Origin: Chlamydiales bacterium
Lineage (GTDB): Bacteria > Chlamydiota > Chlamydiia > Chlamydiales > JAACFD01
DNA: 6,437 nucleotides
NCBI GenBank assembly: GCA_009937555.1
Contig: JAACFD010000120.1
Coordinates: 1-6,437 of the forward strand
Direction of reading: 5' to 3'
The position numbers and the translations under genes are program-made. Below the pieces are notes generated by a model. The model saw only the letters and a list, made by a program, of their open reading frames with translations, ran no database searches and was not told the origin of the DNA. Shown here one piece after another: positions 1-6,416 of the stretch (the stretch's first letter is position 1; every line of letters starts with the position of its first letter).

Positions 1-1012
1 CCTTCTATTAAATGAGAAAGCTCCAGGGGTTGTAGTTCATAGAAAGACAGCAGAGATTATTCTAGAAAACAATCAGCTTATTACTGAAGATCTAATCCAG
101 AGACTAGAAGATGAAGACCTTCAAGATCTTATTATGCCTAATAACGAAGTCTACAACACTTTGAAAGAAGTTTATAGACAGCACGAACAAGAAATGAAGA
201 AGATTGAGACTCAAAAAGCTCTTGACTTTGAACTTGTTCGTAAAGGTGATACAGACCTAGATCCAGGCATTATCCGTCAGGTTAAAGTATACGTTGCTTG
301 TAAGAGAACCTTACAGGTGGGTGATAAAATGGCTGGAAGACACGGTAACAAAGGTGTTGTCTCTAAAATTGTTCCTGAAGCTGACTTACCATACTTAGAC
401 AATGGACAACCAGTTGAGATTATTCTTAACCCACTTGGGGTACCTTCAAGGATGAACCTTGGACAGGTACTTGAAACTCACCTTGGTTTTGCTGCTATGA
501 AGGCAGGAATTCATGTTCAGAGTCCGGTTTTCGAAGGTTTCCCTGAAGATAAAATTTGGGAAATGATGAAAGAACACGGTCTGCCTGAAAGTGGAAAGCT
601 TGTTCTTTTTGATGGTAAGACTGGTTACCGTTTTGACAATACAGTTGCTGTAGGGTATATCTACATGCTGAAACTAGGACACTTAGTAGCTGATAAAATT
701 CACGCTCGATCAATTGGTCCTTATTCATTAGTAACGCAACAGCCACTTGGTGGTAAAGCTCAAATGGGTGGTCAGAGATTTGGAGAGATGGAAGTGTGGG
801 CATTACTTGCTTATGGAACTGCACACCTGCTCCAAGAGATGCTTACTGTAAAGTCGGATGATGTTACAGGAAGAACTCACATATATGAATCCATTGTTAA
901 AGGGGAAAACCTCCTTAGAGCTGGAACACCAGAATCATTTAACGTTCTGGTAAAAGAGATGCAAGGTCTAGGTATAGATCTGCGTGCAGAGAAAGTAGGG
1001 GATGAAGGTTAG
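1..1012 (+). CDS. rpoB: RNA polymerase beta subunit, 3' part (5' end outside window)
   Basis: C-terminal part of the DNA-directed RNA polymerase beta subunit, which with beta-prime forms the catalytic cleft. The frame is open from base 2 (first full codon CTT), so the gene runs in from the left; 336 codons precede the TAG stop. An ATG at 134 is internal. Residues counted from base 2: about 1-90 are a charged, helix-rich segment matching the lineage-specific insertion (SI2/beta-i9 type) before the active-site region. 'GDKMAGRHGNKG' (107-118) carries the two conserved active-centre lysines. 'LGVPSRMN' follows at 145-152. 'KIHARS' (His 234) matches the conserved nucleotide-contacting histidine. 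'QPLGGKAQMGGQRFGEMEVW' begins near 247, and 'LTVKSDDVTGR' near 281 is also conserved. Between 'ETHLG' and 'SPVFEGF' the linker is only about 11 residues, lacking the roughly 55-residue insertion of enterobacterial beta. Wording is closest to remembered chlamydial RpoB. It is first in an operon with rpoC, 90 bases downstream. Confidence 0.98.
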   Translation, partial: LLLNEKAPGVVVHRKTAEIILENNQLITEDLIQRLEDEDLQDLIMPNNEVYNTLKEVYRQHEQEMKKIETQKALDFELVRKGDTDLDPGIIRQVKVYVACKRTLQVGDKMAGRHGNKGVVSKIVPEADLPYLDNGQPVEIILNPLGVPSRMNLGQVLETHLGFAAMKAGIHVQSPVFEGFPEDKIWEMMKEHGLPESGKLVLFDGKTGYRFDNTVAVGYIYMLKLGHLVADKIHARSIGPYSLVTQQPLGGKAQMGGQRFGEMEVWALLAYGTAHLLQEMLTVKSDDVTGRTHIYESIVKGENLLRAGTPESFNVLVKEMQGLGIDLRAEKVGDEG

Positions 1013-1057
1013 TGAAAGCTAACCTCCCTATGAGTAAAAGGTATAAAAAGTAATTTA

Positions 1058-1076
1058 GAAAGGGTTTATCCCTTTC
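1058..1076 (+). promoter_or_regulatory. rpoB-rpoC intercistronic hairpin
   Basis: GAAAGGG (1058-1064) and CCCTTTC (1070-1076) form a perfect 7-bp stem with a 5-base loop (TTTAT), midway in the 90-base rpoB-rpoC spacer. No T-run follows, so it is not an intrinsic terminator. It could be an RNA processing or stability element, or affect rpoC translation. The structure is seen in the sequence; the role is inferred. Confidence 0.5.
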
Positions 1077-1092
1077 ACATTTAAATCTTATC

Positions 1093-1097
1093 AGGAG
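1093..1097 (+). promoter_or_regulatory. Ribosome-binding site of rpoC
   Basis: AGGAG lies five bases before the ATG at 1103, a near-ideal Shine-Dalgarno placement. It fixes the rpoC start, which also matches the expected N-terminus of chlamydial-type beta-prime. Confidence 0.9.
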
Positions 1098-1102
1098 TTA
1101 AG

Positions 1103-4100
1103 ATGAAAGAGCTTGATGATTATCAGGTTGATGAAAGTAACCTTGCCCACTTTGACAAACTAACTATTAAAATTGCTAACTCGAATACGATTAGAGATTC
1201 CTGGTCAAGGGGTGAAATCAAAAAACCTGAAACGATCAATTATAGAACCTGTAAGCCAGAAAAAGGCGGTCTATTCTGTGAGAAGATCTTTGGACCGACT
1301 AAAGACTGGGAATGTGCATGCGGTAAATATAGAAAGATTAAGCATAAAGGAATTGTTTGTGATCGCTGTGGTGTTGAAGTAACTCTTTCAAATGTAAGAA
1401 GAGAGAGAATGGCACATATCGAACTAGCTGTTCCAGTTGTGCACATTTGGTTTTTCAAAACAACCCCTTCTATTATTGGTAATGTATTAGGTATGTCTGG
1501 TGCCGATCTTGAAAGAGTCGTCTACTATGAAGAATATCTAGTTATCGACCCAAAAAATACAGATCTTGAGAAGAAGCAGCTATTAAACGATGCTGAATAC
1601 AGAGAAGCTCAAGAAAAATGGGGAAGAGATTCATTTGTGGCTGAAATGGGTGGAGACGCAATTTTTGAAGCCTTAAAAAATGAAGATCTACACGTATTAC
1701 TAGCTGAGCTTAAGAGTAAGCTTAAAAAGACAAAGTCTATGCAAGCTAGAATGAAGATTGCTAAGAGACTTAAAATTATTGAGAGTTTTATTAGCTCAGG
1801 AAATTCTCCTGAAGCTATGGTCATGAGTTGTGTTCCTGTAATTCCACCAGATTTAAGACCTCTTGTACCTCTTGATGGTGGTCGCTTCGCAACGTCAGAT
1901 TTAAATGATCTATACAGAAGAGTGATTAATAGAAACAACCGTCTACGCTCTATATTAAAGCTTAAAACTCCTGATGTAATTATCCGTAATGAAAAGAGAA
2001 TGCTTCAAGAAGCTGTTGACGCTCTTTTTGATAACGGTAGACATGGTCACCCTGTTATGGGATCAGGTAACAGGCCTCTAAAATCTTTAGCAGAAATTCT
2101 TAAAGGTAAGCAAGGTCGTTTTAGACAAAACTTACTTGGTAAAAGGGTTGACTATTCTGGACGTTCTGTAATTATTGTAGGTCCAGAACTGAAGTTCAAC
2201 CAATGTGGTCTTCCTAAGGTTATGGCCTTAGAGTTGTTCGAACCTTTTATTGTTAAGCGCCTCAAAGAATTAGGTTATGTTTATACTATTCGTTCCGCTA
2301 AAAAGATGATTCAGAGACAAGACTCTGTAGTCTGGGACGTTTTAGAAGAGGTTATTAAAGGACACCCAGTTTTATTAAACCGTGCTCCAACGCTACACAG
2401 ACTAGGTATACAAGCATTCGAACCTAAGCTTATTGAAGGTAAAGCTATTAGAATTCACCCTCTTGTCTGTTCAGCTTTCAACGCTGACTTCGATGGTGAC
2501 CAAATGGCTGTCCACGTTCCTTTATCACTGGAAGCTCAGATTGAAGTTAAGTTGTTAATGATGTCTCCTGATAACATTTTCTTACCTTCTTCTGGTAACC
2601 CTGTTGCAGTACCATCTCAGGATATGACTTTAGGTTTATACTACTTAATGCACGATCCTGTCTATGATCCTGAGAAGCACGGAAGACACGTTAGAACTTT
2701 TAGAGATAGCAAAGAAGTACTACTAGCTTTAGAGGCATCAGGTACTTTTAACTACTATGAGGGTACAACCGAAGCTGATTCATCAAGAGCTTATGATGAC
2801 TATGGTCGTGGTATTAGAATCCATGAGAAAATTAAGCTTAGAACAGAAAACGGTATCATTGTAACTACTCCAGGAAGAGTACTATTCAATGAAATCGTAC
2901 CAAAACAGCTTGGTTTCCAAAACTACAACTTACCTAAAAAGGCTATGAGTAACCTCATCATGGAGTGTTACAAAAAAGTTGGCCTAGAGAATACGGTACG
3001 TTTCTTAGATAATCTAAAAAATCTTGGTTTCTTACACGCAACTAAAGCTGCTATTTCAATGGGACTAAAAGATGTTTTAATCCCTGATTCAAAAGCAGAA
3101 TTGCTTGATGAAGCTCATAACAAAGTACTTAAAGTTAATAAGCAGTACGAAGATGGTATCATCACTGAAGGGGAAAGAAAGTCTAAGATTATTTCTATTT
3201 GGACTGAAGTATCTGATACCCTAGCAGACCAAATTATGGATGATGTTTATCATGTACCAGATAGTGGTTTATTCAACCCATTATACTGTATGCTTGACTC
3301 TGGAGCTCGTGGTAACAAGGCGCAGCTTAGACAGTTAGGAGCTCTTCGTGGATTGATGGCTAAACCATCTGGTGAAATTATTGAGTCACCTATTACATCT
3401 AACTTTAGAGAAGGTCTAAGTGTAATGGAATACTCTATTTCATCTCACGGTGCTCGTAAAGGTCTTGCAGATACAGCTTTAAAAACTGCTGACTCAGGGT
3501 ACCTAACTAGAAGACTAGTTGATGTAGCCCAGGATGTTATTATCACTGAAGAAGATTGTGATACACTGAATGGTATTGAAGTCACAGCTATTAAACAAGG
3601 TCAAGAAGAGCTTCTTCCGTTAAAAGATAGAATCTTTGGAAGAACTGTTTGTGATGACGTTTATGTCCCTGGTGATAACACACAATTACTTGCAAAAGCA
3701 GGTGATGTTATTAGTAGAGAGCAAGCTGAGAAAATTGATGACTCAGGTATTGAAAGTGTAAAGATACGCTCTGTTATGACTTGTGAAACTAAGCGTGGAG
3801 TTTGTGCTAAGTGTTACGGTAATAACCTAGCTACAGGAAAAATGATTTCTCTAGGTGAAGCTGTTGGAATTATTGCAGCTCAGTCAATTGGAGAACCTGG
3901 TACGCAGCTTACTATGAGAACCTTCCACTTAGGGGGTATCGCGGCTGCTTCATCTAACCCTGAGCTTTTCTCAGAGCATGATGGAATCTTGGTTTACTCT
4001 GGTATTCGCTTTGTTAAGAATGATGAAGGTGTTTACTTAGCTCTTAATAAGAATGGTCAAATTCATGTTGTAAAAGATGAAGGTAGACCTCTAGAAGAGT

Positions 4101-5290
4101 ATAAGAAGCTTTTATCAACGAAGTCTATTGAGCCACTTCAAACTTTCCATATTGAGTTAGGTACACAGATTCTTTTAGAAGATGGTATTAACATCAAAAA
4201 AGGAACTAAAATAGCTGAATGTGAGCAACACAATATCCCTATTATTTGTGATCGCCCTGGTTTTGTTAAATATGAAGACTTAGTTGAAGGTATTTCTACT
4301 GAAACTAATGTTAACAAACAAACAGGACAGGTTGAGTTTGTTGTTAAGCAGCACAGAGGTGAACTACACCCTCAAATTAGCATCTACTCAAACAAAGAGA
4401 TGGATGAGCTAGTAGGAACTTATGCAATTCCTTCTGGTGCGATCATTTCTGTTACCGAAGGTGATTTCGTATCTGCTGGTACTATGCTTGCTAGATTACC
4501 TAGGGGAGCTGTTAAGACAAAAGATATTACCGGGGGTCTTCCTCGAGTTGCTGAGCTTTTCGAAGCAAGAAAGCCAAAAGATTCATCTGAGATTGCTAAA
4601 ATTGACGGGGTAGTTGATTTTAGAGGAGTCCAAAAGAATAAACGTATTGTTGTGGTTAGGGATGAAGTCTCGGGCATGGAAGAAGAGCACTTAATCCCAC
4701 ACACAAAACACCTTATTGTACAAAGAGGTGATAGTGTTATTAAGGGACAACCATTAACAGATGGTCTAGTTATACCTCATGAGATTTTAGAAGTTTGTGG
4801 TGTTCGTGAACTACAAAAGTACATGATTAACCAGGTTCAGGAAGTTTACCGTCTGCAGGGTGTGGACATCAATGATAAACACATTGAGATCATCATCCGT
4901 CAGATGCTTCAGAAAGTTCGTATTTCTGATCCAGGTGACACAACACTTCTTTATGGTGAAGATATCGATAAGATAGGCTTCCACAAAGAGAATAGAAAAG
5001 TAATCAACGAAGGTGGAAAGCCAGCTCAAGCTGTTTCTATTCTTTCAGGTATTACTAAAGCTGCTCTAGGAACTCAATCTTTCTTCTCTGCTGCATCTTT
5101 CCAGGATACTACTCGTATCATTACAAAGGCAGCTTATGAAGGAGCACCTGATTACTTAAGAGGTTTCAAAGAAAGCGTAATTGCAGGACATATTATTCCT
5201 GGTGGTACTGGTTTTGAGTACCATAAGAGAGTGCGTAACTTGGTTGACCTACAAGAAGAGCAAGAGCTTGTATTTGACTTTGAAAGTTAA
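1103..5290 (+). CDS. rpoC: RNA polymerase beta-prime subunit
   Basis: Complete beta-prime subunit, 1395 residues, the catalytic Mg-binding subunit of RNA polymerase. In order: N-terminal zinc site Cys71, Cys73, Cys86, Cys89; clamp helices around 265-310 ('DLNDLYRRVINRNNRL'), the main sigma contact; lid/rudder region near 344-372; active-site loop 'NADFDGDQ' with Asp462, Asp464, Asp466; F-loop region about 734-772; bridge helix from about 773 to 809 ('GARKGLADTALKTADSGYL'); second zinc site Cys819, Cys894, Cys901, Cys904; trigger loop with 'MRTFHLGG' (Met938, His942). Roughly 190 residues (about 947-1135) are inserted in the trigger loop, an SI3-type insertion as in proteobacterial and chlamydial enzymes; the core resumes at 'DITGGLPRVAELFEARKP'. 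The C-terminus ends 'QELVFDFES'. Length and wording agree with remembered chlamydial RpoC (about 1396 residues). Co-transcribed with rpoB; an intrinsic terminator follows. No frameshift or missing key residue is seen. Confidence 0.99.
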   Translation: MKELDDYQVDESNLAHFDKLTIKIANSNTIRDSWSRGEIKKPETINYRTCKPEKGGLFCEKIFGPTKDWECACGKYRKIKHKGIVCDRCGVEVTLSNVRRERMAHIELAVPVVHIWFFKTTPSIIGNVLGMSGADLERVVYYEEYLVIDPKNTDLEKKQLLNDAEYREAQEKWGRDSFVAEMGGDAIFEALKNEDLHVLLAELKSKLKKTKSMQARMKIAKRLKIIESFISSGNSPEAMVMSCVPVIPPDLRPLVPLDGGRFATSDLNDLYRRVINRNNRLRSILKLKTPDVIIRNEKRMLQEAVDALFDNGRHGHPVMGSGNRPLKSLAEILKGKQGRFRQNLLGKRVDYSGRSVIIVGPELKFNQCGLPKVMALELFEPFIVKRLKELGYVYTIRSAKKMIQRQDSVVWDVLEEVIKGHPVLLNRAPTLHRLGIQAFEPKLIEGKAIRIHPLVCSAFNADFDGDQMAVHVPLSLEAQIEVKLLMMSPDNIFLPSSGNPVAVPSQDMTLGLYYLMHDPVYDPEKHGRHVRTFRDSKEVLLALEASGTFNYYEGTTEADSSRAYDDYGRGIRIHEKIKLRTENGIIVTTPGRVLFNEIVPKQLGFQNYNLPKKAMSNLIMECYKKVGLENTVRFLDNLKNLGFLHATKAAISMGLKDVLIPDSKAELLDEAHNKVLKVNKQYEDGIITEGERKSKIISIWTEVSDTLADQIMDDVYHVPDSGLFNPLYCMLDSGARGNKAQLRQLGALRGLMAKPSGEIIESPITSNFREGLSVMEYSISSHGARKGLADTALKTADSGYLTRRLVDVAQDVIITEEDCDTLNGIEVTAIKQGQEELLPLKDRIFGRTVCDDVYVPGDNTQLLAKAGDVISREQAEKIDDSGIESVKIRSVMTCETKRGVCAKCYGNNLATGKMISLGEAVGIIAAQSIGEPGTQLTMRTFHLGGIAAASSNPELFSEHDGILVYSGIRFVKNDEGVYLALNKNGQIHVVKDEGRPLEEYKKLLSTKSIEPLQTFHIELGTQILLEDGINIKKGTKIAECEQHNIPIICDRPGFVKYEDLVEGISTETNVNKQTGQVEFVVKQHRGELHPQISIYSNKEMDELVGTYAIPSGAIISVTEGDFVSAGTMLARLPRGAVKTKDITGGLPRVAELFEARKPKDSSEIAKIDGVVDFRGVQKNKRIVVVRDEVSGMEEEHLIPHTKHLIVQRGDSVIKGQPLTDGLVIPHEILEVCGVRELQKYMINQVQEVYRLQGVDINDKHIEIIIRQMLQKVRISDPGDTTLLYGEDIDKIGFHKENRKVINEGGKPAQAVSILSGITKAALGTQSFFSAASFQDTTRIITKAAYEGAPDYLRGFKESVIAGHIIPGGTGFEYHKRVRNLVDLQEEQELVFDFES

Positions 5291-5320
5291 GATAAGTTCA
5301 TAAAGTTCATTTTTACTTAG

Positions 5321-5351
5321 AGACCTAGACTCATGTCTAGGTCTTTTTTTT
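5321..5351 (+). terminator. Intrinsic terminator of the rpoBC operon
   Basis: AGACCTAGAC (5321-5330), loop TCAT, then GTCTAGGTCT (5335-5344) form a perfect 10-bp stem running into an 8-T tract (5344-5351). It starts 30 bases after the rpoC stop, so it ends the operon. On the - strand the same hairpin is not followed by a T-run, so it is at best a poor terminator for the convergent genes. Confidence 0.95.
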
Positions 5352-5369
5352 ATCTATCTACTATCTATC
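5351..5369. repeat. TATC micro-repeat
   Basis: TATCTATC at 5351-5358 recurs at 5362-5369, separated by TAC. It is a very short tandem tetranucleotide pattern just past the terminator. No function is implied; it marks low-complexity intergenic DNA. Confidence 0.4.
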
Positions 5370-5385
5370 GTCTTAATGCATAGGA

Positions 5386-5408
5386 GGTCCTTTCATTTAG
5401 AAGGGATC
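5386..5408 (+). other. Weak hairpin containing a Shine-Dalgarno-like sequence
   Basis: Bases 5386-5394 pair with 5400-5408 on the + strand (9 pairs, two of them G-U) around an AUUUA loop. The motif AGGAGGT (5382-5388) overlaps the left arm. No start codon follows at usable distance and there is no T-run, so I see neither a gene nor a terminator. It sits beyond the rpoC terminator, so only read-through RNA would contain it. Confidence 0.25.
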
Positions 5409-5443
5409 ATAAGCTATAGTAGGTATTATAGTGTTTCTTAAGC

Positions 5444-5980
5444 TTAAGGTAGAAGTTGCTTAACTTTAGCTATAAAGCCTTCATTAAGTCTTTCTAGTTC
5501 CTTGAATTGAGTCTTAAAACTTTTAGGATCTAAATGGGCATGGTACTGCTCAATAAATAAAGAGACAGAGTCCCCATTGAGGAGGTGATTGATAATCAGG
5601 TTAGATTTATCTTCAGGAATAATAAGCTTTTGGCCACCTTCAATACTTTGACAGAGTATAGTTGAACTATTACCGTTTATTCTTAAGTGAAGGGGGATTA
5701 GTTGTTGATTTTCATCAGTTGGAGTTAACCTTTTTGAGTAGGCTCCAATATGCATGCTTCTGCCGTTGGGCGTCTGGATAAGTTCAACACTTAGGTCTTT
5801 AAAAATGTCTTTGCTAGGTAGAGAAAGTCTTGCTGAAACCCAAGGAGTGTTAGTATTGTCGGTTTCAAAGGTCCAGGAATTTTGTTTAGCTTGAGTACAA
5901 GAAGAAATCAAAAGAGATGCGGATAAAAATAAAGGGAGAACAAGTGGCCTCATTCTCCCTATAAATGGATGCGTTTGCAT
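5444..5980 (-). CDS. Putative exported lipoprotein, family not recognised
   Basis: A protein of about 178 residues, probably a lipid-anchored envelope protein. From the ATG at 5980 there is an Arg-containing n-region, a hydrophobic core 'LVLPLFLSASLLI', then the lipobox ISSC with Cys28 as lipidation site. The +2 residue is Thr, not Asp, which under the E. coli Lol rule would favour the outer membrane. The mature part is soluble-looking: alternating polar and hydrophobic stretches suggesting beta structure, a second Cys in 'STILCQS', and a charged helical C-terminus. I recognise no domain. Start is uncertain. ATG 5980 begins four bases after the upstream stop and suits translational coupling. 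ATG 5953 gives the neatest 18-residue signal peptide, but its AGGGAG is only one base away. GTG 6016 would overlap the upstream gene by 32 bases and give a poor signal peptide. It is likely second in an operon with the glycine-zipper gene. Confidence 0.8.
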   Translation of the reverse strand: MQTHPFIGRMRPLVLPLFLSASLLISSCTQAKQNSWTFETDNTNTPWVSARLSLPSKDIFKDLSVELIQTPNGRSMHIGAYSKRLTPTDENQQLIPLHLRINGNSSTILCQSIEGGQKLIIPEDKSNLIINHLLNGDSVSLFIEQYHAHLDPKSFKTQFKELERLNEGFIAKVKQLLP

Positions 5981-5984
5981 TTGC

Positions 5985-6284
5985 TTAGTGGCTGTGACCG
6001 TGTGCGTTTCCGTCACTAGCAGATGAAACAGCGTTACTTACAGAGCTTGCAGCAACAGCAGCAGCAGCAGCAACAGCTCCTACTCCAACAGCTGTAGAAA
6101 CACCAGCAGTAGCGCCCATTGTGCCTCCTATATAATTTAACGAGCCTTTAGACTCCATTTGAGCTACATCATCTGTGCTCTCTGTATTGAAATCTGTCGC
6201 TCTTGTTTCATTAGCAGCAGATAGGCCTGTAAAAGGTAATAAAGCAACTAAGCAAAACGCTATGGTCTTTTTTACTTTTCTCAT
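5985..6284 (-). CDS. Small exported glycine-zipper, Ala-rich protein with His-rich tail
   Basis: A 99-residue protein of no family I recognise. 'MRKVKK' and a hydrophobic core (7-21) form a signal peptide, with likely cleavage after SAA (22-24) or LSA (21-23). An acidic, polar linker (25-50) follows. Residues 51-80 are hydrophobic and Gly/Ala-rich, with small residues every fourth position: Gly53, Gly57, Gly61, Ala65, Gly69. This glycine zipper suggests packed transmembrane or surface-assembling helices. A run of five Ala (72-76) is encoded by five GCT codons. A Ser-rich stretch and the end HGHSH (95-99) follow, the latter a possible metal-binding tail (inference). The start at 6284 is chosen because GGAG lies nine bases upstream; the ATG at 6299 overlaps that site and would only add five residues. 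First gene of a leftward unit with the lipoprotein. The layout loosely recalls GfcA/YjbE-type small exopolysaccharide-operon proteins, but I cannot claim homology. Confidence 0.8.
   Translation of the reverse strand: MRKVKKTIAFCLVALLPFTGLSAANETRATDFNTESTDDVAQMESKGSLNYIGGTMGATAGVSTAVGVGAVAAAAAVAASSVSNAVSSASDGNAHGHSH
6056..6070. repeat. Trinucleotide run (CAG)5 / (GCT)5
   Basis: Five perfect CAG units on the + strand read as GCT Ala codons on the - strand within the hydrophobic segment of the small exported protein. Slippage here would change the Ala count without breaking the frame. Confidence 0.7.
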
Positions 6285-6293
6285 TTTATAATT

Positions 6294-6297
6294 CTCC
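6294..6297 (-). promoter_or_regulatory. Ribosome-binding site of the glycine-zipper gene
   Basis: GGAG on the - strand is nine bases before ATG 6284. It overlaps the alternative ATG at 6299, which has no such site of its own, so it decides the start. Confidence 0.75.
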
Positions 6298-6336
6298 ATA
6301 TTTATAAAGTTCCCGGGATTTAAAAAACTTTAACCC

Positions 6337-6364
6337 ATTTTACATGTACAATTTTTTTTTGCAA
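6337..6364 (-). promoter_or_regulatory. Candidate sigma70/sigma66-type promoter for the exported-protein unit
   Basis: Reading the - strand, TTGCAA (6364-6359) as -35 and TAAAAT (6342-6337) as -10 are 16 bases apart. The -10 matches the consensus at five of six positions, the -35 at four. A run of nine A (6360-6352) spans the -35 end and the spacer, and the palindrome TACATGTA (6341-6348) overlaps the -10. Transcription would begin near 6330, leaving a leader of about 46 bases. The leader contains the palindrome TCCCGGGA (6311-6318) and a weak AAAGTT/AACTTT inverted repeat (6306-6311 with 6326-6331). Other placements are possible in such AT-rich DNA. Confidence 0.45.
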
Positions 6365-6416
6365 GAAAGTTTTAAGCTTCTTTGTATTACATTTCATAAC
6401 TAATTAAAAGCAAAAA

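Noticed and set aside
495..824. Antisense 109-codon open frame inside rpoB
   Set aside because: It lies wholly opposite strongly conserved rpoB coding sequence, has no ribosome-binding site evidence, and its translation resembles no protein. It is a shadow of the real gene.
1041..1050. TATAAA, a -10-like sequence before rpoC
   Set aside because: No -35-like element at 16-18 bases upstream; expected by chance in AT-rich DNA, and rpoC is normally transcribed with rpoB.
1030..1053. Mini-ORF MSKRYKK in the rpoB-rpoC spacer
   Set aside because: Seven codons with no Shine-Dalgarno sequence; the bases just upstream (CCTCCC) are the complement of one.
1173..1458. Open frames of about 70 codons on both strands within rpoC
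   Set aside because: They overlap the conserved N-terminal zinc region of beta-prime in other frames and show no independent coding signal.
1609..1938. Antisense 109-codon open frame inside rpoC
   Set aside because: Opposite conserved beta-prime sequence; the hydrophobic start is a by-product of the Lys-rich sense codons.
4420..5029. Small sense and antisense open frames in the 3' part of rpoC
   Set aside because: All sit within conserved beta-prime sequence (SI3 end and C-terminal region) with no start signals.
5413..5432. AT-rich hairpin as terminator for the - strand genes
   Set aside because: The stem is short with G-U pairs and there is no T-run after it on the - strand.
5985..6299. 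Chlamydial inclusion membrane (Inc) protein
   Set aside because: Inc proteins have two closely spaced membrane helices forming a bilobed hydrophobic domain. Here there is a signal peptide, a polar linker and one Gly/Ala-rich segment.
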